Made by a program: the position numbers and the translations under genes
Shown: piece after piece, positions 27,552 to 34,619 of the stretch
Layout: every line of letters begins with the position of its first letter
Numbering within the stretch: the first letter of the stretch is position 1
The notes under the pieces: model-generated
Database searches by the model: none
What the model saw: the letters and a program-made list of their open reading frames with translations, nothing else
What the model was told of the DNA's origin: nothing
NCBI GenBank assembly: GCA_938029215.1
Contig: CALHFG010000033.1
Location: 1 to 42,397, forward strand
From: an uncultured Acidimicrobiales bacterium
GTDB lineage: Bacteria; Actinomycetota; Acidimicrobiia; Acidimicrobiales; SZUA-35
DNA length: 42,397 nucleotides
Direction of reading: 5' to 3'

Positions 27552-27567
27552 TGCGAAACGTGAAACA
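27552..27567. promoter_or_regulatory. parS-like site, right half perfect, just before parA
   Basis: Matches the parS consensus at 12 of 16 positions; ACGTGAAACA is exact. It sits 5 bases before the parA ATG at 27572, in the presumed promoter or leader, so ParB binding here could control parAB. Confidence 0.4.
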
Positions 27568-27571
27568 TGTA

Positions 27572-28399
27572 ATGGAGAACAGTCTCTATATGGAACCATC
27601 CGGCCCCTCATCCGACGCCCCCCGACGGACGCCTCGGGTCATCGCTGTCGCCAATCAGAAGGGTGGCGTGGGCAAGACCACGACCACGGTCAGTTTGGGC
27701 GCAGCTGCTGCCGAGATTGGTCATCGAGTTTTGATCATCGACCTGGATCCGCAGGGAAATGCGTCGACCGGGCTCGGAATCAACCCTCGCAATCTCCAGG
27801 CCACGATGTACGACGTCGTGATCAGCCAGATCCCGCTGGATGATGCAATCGAGGCCACGATTGTCAAGAACCTGTTCATTGCTCCGTCAAACCTGGATCT
27901 CGCGGGTGCGGAGATTGAATTGGTTCCGGCCATGTCTCGTGAAACCCGACTCAAGAACGCAATTGCCACCGTCGCTGACGACTTCGACATCGTATTGATC
28001 GATTGTCCTCCGTCGTTGGGACTGCTCACCATTAATGCCTTTGCCGCCGCCTCCGAGGTGCTGGTGCCGATCCAGTGCGAATACTACGCACTGGAGGGCC
28101 TCGGACAGCTGTTGCGGAACGTCACGCTCGTGCAGCGCAACCTCAACCCCTCGCTTGAGGTCTCGACCATCGTTCTGGTGATGTTCGATGCTCGTACCAA
28201 GCTTGCGGCCCAGGTTGCCAGGGAGGTACGGGCTCACTTTGAAGACAAGGTGTGTCGTACGGTGATTCCACGAACGGTCCGGCTATCAGAGGCACCGAGC
28301 TTTGGTCAACCGATCACGGTGTATGCCCCTACCTCACGCGGGGCCATCGCCTACCGAGACCTTGCCGCTGAGGTAGCGGGCGCTCGAACCCCGGTGTAG
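27572..28399 (+). CDS. parA: chromosome-partitioning ATPase ParA
   Basis: About 275 residues. Deviant Walker A KGGVGKTTT, with AVANQ before it, DLDPQGNASTGLG and DFDIVLIDCPPSLGLLTINA are the ParA/Soj signatures. It moves ParB-bound origins. The start is uncertain: ATG 27572 has no ribosome site and ATG 27590 has a distant GGAG; the frame extends to a GTG at 27521. The stop is 3 bases before parB. Confidence 0.95.
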   Translation: MENSLYMEPSGPSSDAPRRTPRVIAVANQKGGVGKTTTTVSLGAAAAEIGHRVLIIDLDPQGNASTGLGINPRNLQATMYDVVISQIPLDDAIEATIVKNLFIAPSNLDLAGAEIELVPAMSRETRLKNAIATVADDFDIVLIDCPPSLGLLTINAFAAASEVLVPIQCEYYALEGLGQLLRNVTLVQRNLNPSLEVSTIVLVMFDARTKLAAQVAREVRAHFEDKVCRTVIPRTVRLSEAPSFGQPITVYAPTSRGAIAYRDLAAEVAGARTPV

Positions 28400-28402
28400 C
28401 TC

Positions 28403-29389
28403 ATGGCGCAAGGAATCCACTCGCTCATACCACCGCCGCCGGAGTCGCCCGAGTCATCGGTCGAGTCGCCAGTGGTTGATGTCGCAGCGGAAGGGTCTCG
28501 CGAAGCTACGGATCTGCGTTCCAACGCAGCCCAGGTCGTTGGAGATCACCAGATGATCCCGATCGCGGCGATCCGGGCGAATACTTACCAGCCGCGGACA
28601 TCGTTCGACGATGAGGCGTTACGCGGCCTCGCCGAGTCGATCTCTGCTCTCGGGGTTTTGCAACCCATTCTGGTTCGTCGAGATGGTGACAGCTACGAGC
28701 TCATCGCGGGGGAGAGGCGATGGCGTGCCAGCCAGCTGGCGGGACTCGGGTCAATTCCCGCGATCGTACGTGAAGTCGACGACGAGCGCTCACTCGGCGA
28801 GGCATTGGTCGAGAACGTGCAGCGGCAAGATCTCAACGCCATCGACGAGGCCTTTGCGTTCCAGCAGCTCATGGAAGATTTCGAGCTGTCTCAGAACGAG
28901 ATCGCTGCCCGCGTGGGCAAGAGTCGAGCCAGTATCGCCAACACGATCCGGCTTCTCCAGCTGCCCGGCTCGCTGCGCCAACTGGTGTCACAGGGCGATA
29001 TTTCGGCCGGCCATGGGCGAGCCTTGTTGATGGTGGACGACGCGGATGAGCAGCTTCGTCTGGCGGGGGAGTGCATCAAGGGCGGCTGGTCAGTTCGTCA
29101 TCTTGAAGCGGTCGTTCGGGGCGAAACTCGAGACGGGCTTGCGAGCTCAACTGGGCGTTCCAGTAAACGTTCGAAGAAGGGCAAGGGCAATGCGGGTTCC
29201 GGTACCTCGTCGAGTCTTTCATCAGCCTCAGCGCTTGAGGTAGAAGACCAGCTCAGCGAACTTTTCAACACCTCGGTTGAGGTTGTGGAAAAAGCTGGTT
29301 TGAAGCAGTTGGTTATCGACTTTGCCGACGCCACCGACCTGGCGCGTATCGTGGCAATCATGCATGGGTCGGGCGAAACAAGTAGCTAG
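28403..29389 (+). CDS. parB: chromosome-partitioning CTPase ParB
   Basis: 328 residues. The N-domain has QPRTSFDDEALRGLAESI and the CTP-binding motifs GERRWRA and ENVQRQDLNAIDEA. The HTH domain follows (LSQNEIAARVGKSRASIANT). A Ser/Gly/Lys-rich linker (about 240-265) leads to the C-terminal dimer domain (EDQLSELFNTSVEV). It binds parS and spreads as a clamp. Operon with parA. Confidence 0.97.
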   Translation: MAQGIHSLIPPPPESPESSVESPVVDVAAEGSREATDLRSNAAQVVGDHQMIPIAAIRANTYQPRTSFDDEALRGLAESISALGVLQPILVRRDGDSYELIAGERRWRASQLAGLGSIPAIVREVDDERSLGEALVENVQRQDLNAIDEAFAFQQLMEDFELSQNEIAARVGKSRASIANTIRLLQLPGSLRQLVSQGDISAGHGRALLMVDDADEQLRLAGECIKGGWSVRHLEAVVRGETRDGLASSTGRSSKRSKKGKGNAGSGTSSSLSSASALEVEDQLSELFNTSVEVVEKAGLKQLVIDFADATDLARIVAIMHGSGETSS

Positions 29390-29452
29390 AACACGGAATA
29401 CAACCACTGGATGAGGGGTTATGCCTCCTGATCCCCCTTTAAAAAGGAAACT

Positions 29453-29773
29453 ATGTCAGAAAACACTCTCACCCTCACCGCCGAGAACTTCGATGAGGTT
29501 CTGGCCGAATCCGAAACCCCGATCGTTGTGGATTTCTGGGCCGACTGGTGCGGACCCTGCAAGATGATTGCCCCGATTCTCGACGAGATCGCAGATGAGC
29601 AGGCTGGCAAGGTCCGAATCGCCAAGCTCAACGTCGACGACGCTTCCGAGATTGCCATGCGCTTTGGCGTTATGAGCATCCCAACCCTCATCAAATTCAG
29701 TGGGGGAGAGGTGGACAAGCGAGTCCAGGGCGCCAAGGCTAAGGCACAACTCATGGAAGAGCTGGCCATCTAG
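29453..29773 (+). CDS. trxA: thioredoxin
   Basis: 106 residues, standard thioredoxin with the redox site WCGPC (32-36), VDFWADWCGPCKMIAP, and the cis-Pro loop MSIPTLIKF. AAAGG lies 4 bases before the ATG. In mycobacteria trxB and trxC are adjacent on one strand; here trxA faces trxB, sharing a convergent end region. Confidence 0.97.
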   Translation: MSENTLTLTAENFDEVLAESETPIVVDFWADWCGPCKMIAPILDEIADEQAGKVRIAKLNVDDASEIAMRFGVMSIPTLIKFSGGEVDKRVQGAKAKAQLMEELAI

Positions 29774-29793
29774 GACCTACTCCACGTAGTGCA

Positions 29794-29823
29794 AGAGCCC
29801 CGGCCATCGGCCGGGGCTCTTTA
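29794..29823. terminator. trxA intrinsic terminator
   Basis: A 12-bp perfect stem (AGAGCCCCGGCC / GGCCGGGGCTCT) with a 3-base loop, followed by TTT. It can work in both directions for the convergent trxA and trxB. Confidence 0.9.
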
Positions 29824-29967
29824 CGTTTTGTGCACACCCGGTGACGGGTGCACCTGTTGCATCACTCCCGTCGAAACGCGAGGAGCGCTAGCGACGAGTG
29901 AGAACATCATCCTCTGTGAATGAGCGAGGCCCGGAACCGTCTGGAAGACTCCGCCTGAAGGGCAGTA

Positions 29968-30924
29968 TTAGTGTTCGAGCCAACGTTCGGCGTCGAGGGC
30001 GGCGGCACAGCCTGAGCCCGCAGCGGTGATGGCCTGCCGGTACTTGTCGTCCTGCACGTCGCCGCAGGCAAAGACGCCTTCGACGTTGGTGGCAGTGCTG
30101 TCGTGGGCGGTGACCAGGTAGCCGTTGTCTTTCATTTCCAACTGACCCTTGAACAGGTCGGTGTTGGGCCGGTGCCCGATGGCGATGAAGAGGCCGGTGG
30201 CGTCCATTTGGGTCTTTTCGCCGGTGAGCACGTTTTCCAGAGCTACGCCGGTCATGGCTTCTTCACCCAGCACGTCGGTGACCACGGTATTCCACATGAA
30301 GTTGATCTTGGGGTTGGCCATGGCACGATCCTGCATGATTTGGCTGGCCCGAAGCTCGTCGCGACGGTGGACGACCGTGACGGTTTTGGCAAATTTGGTG
30401 AGGAAGTTGGCTTCCTCCATTGCGGAGTCGCCACCGCCAACCATGATGATGTCTTGGTCGCGGAAGAAGAAGCCGTCGCAGGTGGCGCAGGTGGAAACGC
30501 CGCGTCCGATCAGTCGCTGTTCGTTCGGGAGTTCCAGCATCAGGGCCTTCGCACCGGTGCTAATGATTACGGACTTGGCTCGGTAGGTGGGCTCGGCCGC
30601 GTCGGGATCCCCGACCCAAATGTTGAACGGTCGACTCGACAGATCGATCTTGGTGACCTTCTCGGTCCGCAGATCGGCGCCGAAGCGGGCGGCCTGAGCT
30701 CGGCAGTTCATCATGAGTTCTGGGCCCATAATGCCCTCGGGGAAGCCGGGGAAGTTCTCTACTTCGGTGGTCAGCATCAGCTGGCCGCCGGGCTGGTCAC
30801 CGGTTGAAGATGGTTCACCCTCGATGACGAGAGGTTCTAGTGATGCTCGGGCGGAATAGATGGCTGCGGTCAGTCCGGCGGGTCCGCTTCCGATGATCGC
30901 TACGTTGCGTACGTCGTCGCTCAT
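29968..30924 (-). CDS. trxB: thioredoxin-disulfide reductase
   Basis: 318 residues, NADPH-dependent flavoenzyme that reduces thioredoxin. FAD-binding GSGPAG (12-17), redox pair CATC (C146, C149), NADPH-binding GGGDSAMEEA, and FACGDVQDDKYRQAITAAGSG close to the end. It is the last gene of a leftward cluster from the GNAT gene through sigM and its anti-sigma factor, the sigM-trxB association known from mycobacteria. Confidence 0.97.
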   Translation of the reverse strand: MSDDVRNVAIIGSGPAGLTAAIYSARASLEPLVIEGEPSSTGDQPGGQLMLTTEVENFPGFPEGIMGPELMMNCRAQAARFGADLRTEKVTKIDLSSRPFNIWVGDPDAAEPTYRAKSVIISTGAKALMLELPNEQRLIGRGVSTCATCDGFFFRDQDIIMVGGGDSAMEEANFLTKFAKTVTVVHRRDELRASQIMQDRAMANPKINFMWNTVVTDVLGEEAMTGVALENVLTGEKTQMDATGLFIAIGHRPNTDLFKGQLEMKDNGYLVTAHDSTATNVEGVFACGDVQDDKYRQAITAAGSGCAAALDAERWLEH

Positions 30925-31002
30925 GATGAGTTATGTCTTTCCTAGGTGGACGGGAAGTGTGTTGGACCGTAACGGCCCTTCCGTTGCTAACCAATTGATC
31001 TG

Positions 31003-31025
31003 GTCGCTTGTTCCAGCGACTTTTT
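31003..31025. promoter_or_regulatory. hairpin upstream of trxB
   Basis: GTCGCT and AGCGAC are perfect inverted repeats around 6 bases; five T follow on the plus strand. On the minus strand GGAAC, the -35 core of many ECF promoters, lies in the loop (31010-31014). No clear -10 was seen. It could be a terminator for antisense transcripts or part of a trxB promoter. Confidence 0.3.
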
Positions 31026-31039
31026 GGTTGACGCTCGGC

Positions 31040-31363
31040 TTATTCCTCGCGCTTGCGCCAGAGGAACCAGCCGCCGAGGAGAAAGATGCTGCCCAGAATG
31101 AGGTAGCTGAGCCATACTTCGCCCGGTTCGATCGGCAGTCCGGGAATGACGGCGGTGATCGAGGCGACAAGCCGAACGAGCACCACGAGCAAGAGAATTC
31201 CCATCACAAGACCGATGAGTCCCATGGCGACGCCGTACACGGCGATGCGGGAGGCGACGAGTGCCTTGCCGGTACTCGCAGACCGAACCGTATCGACGTA
31301 GCCGACAACGGTGGCTGCGGCTCTTCCGGCCCAGTCGGTGTCCTGCTCGGTGGTATCAGTCAT
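31040..31363 (-). CDS. small two-helix membrane protein
   Basis: 107 residues with two hydrophobic helices (about 44-70 and 82-101), a short outer loop (AVIPGLPIEPGEV) and a basic end FLWRKREE. The start at ATG 31363 has GGAG 5 bases upstream; an ATG at 31390 adds nine residues. The fold resembles small holin-like or DUF1469-like membrane proteins, but I cannot name a family. It lies between the anti-sigma factor and trxB on the same strand. Confidence 0.65.
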   Translation of the reverse strand: MTDTTEQDTDWAGRAAATVVGYVDTVRSASTGKALVASRIAVYGVAMGLIGLVMGILLLVVLVRLVASITAVIPGLPIEPGEVWLSYLILGSIFLLGGWFLWRKREE

Positions 31364-31402
31364 CGGCTCCACAGGGGCTGATGGTACCAATACCGCCGGC
31401 GA

Positions 31403-32344
31403 TCAGTCGATTTGAACGCAGTCGGGCAGTTCAAAGACCTGAAGGTCTTCGGTGCTCAACACGAACACCTCGAACAGCGTGCCCGCCTGATCGACGGTAA
31501 GAACCCGTTGAACGAGGTCCAGATCGAGTCCTGAAGCGAGGGCCTGCTCGAGGCATTGCGGGTCCGCAGAGTCCTGTTCGGCCGACCGTTGGAGAATCTC
31601 GTCTCGATCGAGGCCGCTCTCGGCGCCCAGTTCTTCCAAGGTGAGATCTTCTACCGGTGTTGGAGTGTTGAGGACGAACGGAGCGGCGGCGGAAAGCGTA
31701 GGTCCGGCCTCTTCCTCCATCGCATCGTCGGCTTCCTCCATTGCATCGTCGGCTTCCTCCATTGCATCATCGAACGCTTCGTCGCTCATCGCCTCAGCCG
31801 TCTCGGTAGCCGAACTATCGGCTTCGGGTTCGCTGGAAGCTTCCACGGTGGTCTCGGTGGCTGCTTCGCCCGTTGCCGCGCTTTCGAGGGCAGAGTCGTC
31901 GCCTCCGCCGATCCCGCTCTGGAGTGCAATAACGCTGATGCCGGCGACCACGATGAAGCCCGCGGCGATGGCAGATAGCTGTCGCAGGCGTTGGTTCAAC
32001 TTTTGTGAGCGCTTCAGCTCGTCGGCACGGGTGGCTCGCGCCGCTGCGAGGCTGACGACCTCGGGTTCGTCCATTGCATCGAGCGCGGTCGCTAGCTGCA
32101 TTTCTCGCAGACCCGCAGGTGCGGGCTCGTCGATCAGCTCGCCCAAGCGAGCTTTGGTCGAGTGGAAGGGAGCGCTTAGTTGATCCAGCGTCTGGTCGTT
32201 TTCTACCGCGAACTCTTCCAGCTCGAGGAGCTCGGCGGACCCGAGTTCGGAGTCGGAGAGAGCAGACAGCATCTGATCGATCGGGTCGACCTCTTGGGGC
32301 TCGCGGCCCGAATGGTTGTTGGGGAAGGGGGGATTGTTGGTCAT
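31403..32344 (-). CDS. anti-sigma factor for the SigM-like sigma factor
   Basis: 313 residues. The cytoplasmic N-terminal part (1-125) includes a helical DPIDQMLSALSDSELGSAELLELEEFA that fits an anti-sigma fold. One transmembrane helix (about 130-150, LSAIAAGFIVVAGISVIAL) follows, then an acidic low-complexity region with three EEADDAM repeats and a conserved-looking end domain with two Cys (PQCLEQAL, LPDCVQ). No zinc anti-sigma motif. ATGA overlap with the sigma gene and the conserved sigM-rsmA-trxB order support the role. Confidence 0.75.
   Translation of the reverse strand: MTNNPPFPNNHSGREPQEVDPIDQMLSALSDSELGSAELLELEEFAVENDQTLDQLSAPFHSTKARLGELIDEPAPAGLREMQLATALDAMDEPEVVSLAAARATRADELKRSQKLNQRLRQLSAIAAGFIVVAGISVIALQSGIGGGDDSALESAATGEAATETTVEASSEPEADSSATETAEAMSDEAFDDAMEEADDAMEEADDAMEEEAGPTLSAAAPFVLNTPTPVEDLTLEELGAESGLDRDEILQRSAEQDSADPQCLEQALASGLDLDLVQRVLTVDQAGTLFEVFVLSTEDLQVFELPDCVQID
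31710..31772 (-). repeat. three tandem 21-bp units in the anti-sigma gene
   Basis: Three successive 21-base units (beginning at 31710, 31731 and 31752) differ at a few bases and encode EEADDAM repeats in the extracytoplasmic linker. Unit number may vary between strains. Confidence 0.85.
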
Positions 32345-32940
32345 TGGTTTGGCCGCCGATCGTTGTCCTGGCGACGTTTCGTTTCTATGACGGTCTCGGA
32401 ATCGCTTTGGTTCCCGATGGCGGCAGAAAGATGTTTCCGACCGCGGGCAATTCTGCTTCTCACCGTGCCGGGTGGGATGTCCAGCAGCTCAGAGATCTCG
32501 TTGTAGTCGCAGCCGACAATGTCGCGCAGGACAAGCGGCAGGCGGAAGTCCTCGGCGAGGTTGTCGAGGGCAGTGGTGAGGACCATTCGATCGGTGATCT
32601 GAGCATCGTGACTTTGACCAGTCAACGGCGCATCGGCCACTTCATCGGCGGGAATCGGGCGACGTTTCCGACGGCGCAGTTCATCGAGACAGGCGTTGGT
32701 AGCTACCCGATACGCCCACGTGGAGAACTTGGCACGGCTGTCGAAGCGAGGCAGACCGCGCACGATGGACAGCAAGGCCTCCTGACATCCGTCGGCGGCG
32801 TCGGCGTCGTTACCCATGATCCGACGACACACCGCATAGATACGGTCATACTCTGACTCGAGCAAGCGATTCATGGCCGAGCGGTCCCCTTGCTGGGCCG
32901 CCTCGATCAGTTGGGACTGGTCGATTCGGGCTGGGCTCAC
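32341..32940 (-). CDS. SigM-like ECF RNA polymerase sigma factor
   Basis: 199 residues. Region 2 is clear (YDRIYAVCRRIMGNDADAAD, then ALLSIVRGLPRFDSRAKFSTW and RVATNACLDELRRRKRRP), and region 4 includes LPLVLRDIVGCDYNEISELL and PPGTVRSRIARGRKHL. GTG start overlaps the upstream kinase stop (GTGA); its own stop overlaps the anti-sigma start (ATGA). Neighbours correspond to mycobacterial sigM (Rv3911), an oxidative or envelope stress sigma factor; that equivalence is by synteny. Confidence 0.9.
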   Translation of the reverse strand: MSPARIDQSQLIEAAQQGDRSAMNRLLESEYDRIYAVCRRIMGNDADAADGCQEALLSIVRGLPRFDSRAKFSTWAYRVATNACLDELRRRKRRPIPADEVADAPLTGQSHDAQITDRMVLTTALDNLAEDFRLPLVLRDIVGCDYNEISELLDIPPGTVRSRIARGRKHLSAAIGNQSDSETVIETKRRQDNDRRPNQ

Positions 32941-34619
32941 TCGAGCACCACGTCGGTGAGGGTGAACTGGTTCACGAAGCCGTCCTCGGACTCCTCGTCT
33001 GGTGTCCGGCCTTCAAACGTAAGCCAGATCAACACATAGGAACCGGTGGCGTCATCGAAGTTGATCTGTCCGTCGCCCTCGATTTCGTTCAGTTCGAATG
33101 GCCCGAAGTCCCATCCTTCAGTCCCTTCGATCGGAGTGGTACCCACGAAGACTCGAGCACTCCACCCCTGTGTGGGGGATCGCAGCGTGAGACGGGTCAG
33201 TACGGATGGATTCTCGAGCGAAATCAAATACCCCACCCCTGTCTTGACGCCTGAGAAACCCGGCCGTCGGTAGGGCTCGGTTTGCCAGGCGGTGTCGGGA
33301 TTGCCGTCGATGGCTCCCGGGGCCAGCTCGTCCATCTCTTCGTTGTCGCCGAGCGGGTCAACCGGCCGCCCCGCATTGATCACCGGTTCCACAAACGTTT
33401 GCGTCGGCGTCAGAATGATCGTGTCGTCGTCGGTGGGATTCAGCGTGGTAGCCGTGGCGTTTGATACTCCGTCGCTTTGGTCGCCAAATCGAGCGAACAG
33501 CGATGCAGCGATGACCAGAGCGCCACCCACCAGGAACAAGACGGCAACGGTGCCAACCGATGGTCGGGGCACGCCTCGGGCGGTGTCGGCGTCGTCGTCA
33601 AAGTCGGCCGCTTCGGGATCGTGAAGCGGGTGCAGCGGCAGTGGTAGATCACCGGTGTGATCCACGGCCAGCACGCCGCCGACTTCGGTCTCCGATGTGA
33701 TCGGAGGGTTGCCGGCGGAACGAAGATCGATGGTGGTGAGATCAACTTGTCCAGTGGAGTTGGACGTGAAATCTTCGGACTCGATTCGGATCGACGACAG
33801 CAGGACCCCTAATTCCATGGCTGACTCGGGCCGGTCCTCTGGGTCCTGATCGAGCAAGCTCTCGATGAGGTGATCGAGAGTGGCCGGGAGATCGGGCCGG
33901 AACTGAGAGAGCCGAGGCGCAACGGAGATCACCCGCGCCTGCGCGGTGGCGTAGTCGTTTCCTTCGTCGAAGGGTGGTCGACCAGCCAGCGCCTCGAACA
34001 GCACGACGCCAAGTCCATACAGGTCCGAGCGAGCGTCGACCTCCTCGCCTAGAACCTGTTCCGGGGCGAGATATTTGGCGGTGCCCAAAAGCGTTCCGGT
34101 TCGGGTGAGGTCGGTATCTTCGCCGGCCTTGGCGATGCCGAAGTCGGTAACTCGAATCCGGCGGTCCTCGCACAACATGATGTTGGACGGCTTAATGTCG
34201 CGATGCACGACGCCAGCTTCGTGAGCTACATGCAGTGCCTGAGCGATCTGGCGTCCCATGTCGATGACGTCGCGGGCAGGCAGCTTGCCGTGCTCATCCA
34301 AAACCGATCGAAGGGTCCTCCCCTCGATGCGTTCCATCACGATGGCTTCCAACCCGTCGAAACTTACAGCGTCGTAGATCGCCACGATCGTTGGGTGCTG
34401 GAGCCGTGCCGCGTTCACCGCTTCCCGCCGGAAACGTCGAAGGAAGGCCGCATCACGCGCCAGGTGCGCATGCAGGATTTTGACAGCGACGGTGCGACCA
34501 AGCGTGTGATCCTTGGCTTCCCACACTTCGGCCATTCCGCCCGAATCGATGTGTTCACCGAGTTCGTATCGATTGGCCAACAATTCGCCCGCGCTCGGCG
34601 TGCGGTAGGGCGCGGTCAC
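32937..34619 (-). CDS. receptor-type Ser/Thr protein kinase, related to the MviN C-terminal half
   Basis: 560 residues. The kinase domain (18-275) has all catalytic features: Gly loop IDSGGMAEVW, Lys47 (VAVK), Glu66, HRDIKPSN (H139, D141, N146), DFG (159-161) and APE (185-187). A juxtamembrane region and one helix (about 356-377) follow. The outer domain (380-560) contains AIDGNPDTAWQTEPY and GVKTGVGYLISLE. This looks like the carbohydrate-binding-like outer domain attached, after a pseudokinase, to mycobacterial MurJ/MviN, whose gene occupies this place between DUF6049 and sigM. No flippase segment is present here. It overlaps both neighbours (ATGA and GTGA). Kinase identity is secure; the MviN link is inference. 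Confidence 0.88.
   Translation of the reverse strand: MTAPYRTPSAGELLANRYELGEHIDSGGMAEVWEAKDHTLGRTVAVKILHAHLARDAAFLRRFRREAVNAARLQHPTIVAIYDAVSFDGLEAIVMERIEGRTLRSVLDEHGKLPARDVIDMGRQIAQALHVAHEAGVVHRDIKPSNIMLCEDRRIRVTDFGIAKAGEDTDLTRTGTLLGTAKYLAPEQVLGEEVDARSDLYGLGVVLFEALAGRPPFDEGNDYATAQARVISVAPRLSQFRPDLPATLDHLIESLLDQDPEDRPESAMELGVLLSSIRIESEDFTSNSTGQVDLTTIDLRSAGNPPITSETEVGGVLAVDHTGDLPLPLHPLHDPEAADFDDDADTARGVPRPSVGTVAVLFLVGGALVIAASLFARFGDQSDGVSNATATTLNPTDDDTIILTPTQTFVEPVINAGRPVDPLGDNEEMDELAPGAIDGNPDTAWQTEPYRRPGFSGVKTGVGYLISLENPSVLTRLTLRSPTQGWSARVFVGTTPIEGTEGWDFGPFELNEIEGDGQINFDDATGSYVLIWLTFEGRTPDEESEDGFVNQFTLTDVVLE

Noticed and set aside
29859..29967. purine-rich stretch before the trxB stop resembling the 119-bp repeat and the dispersed hairpin
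   Set aside because: Only short motifs (CCTTCAGG, GACTCCGC on one strand or the other) are shared; no extended match could be aligned by eye.
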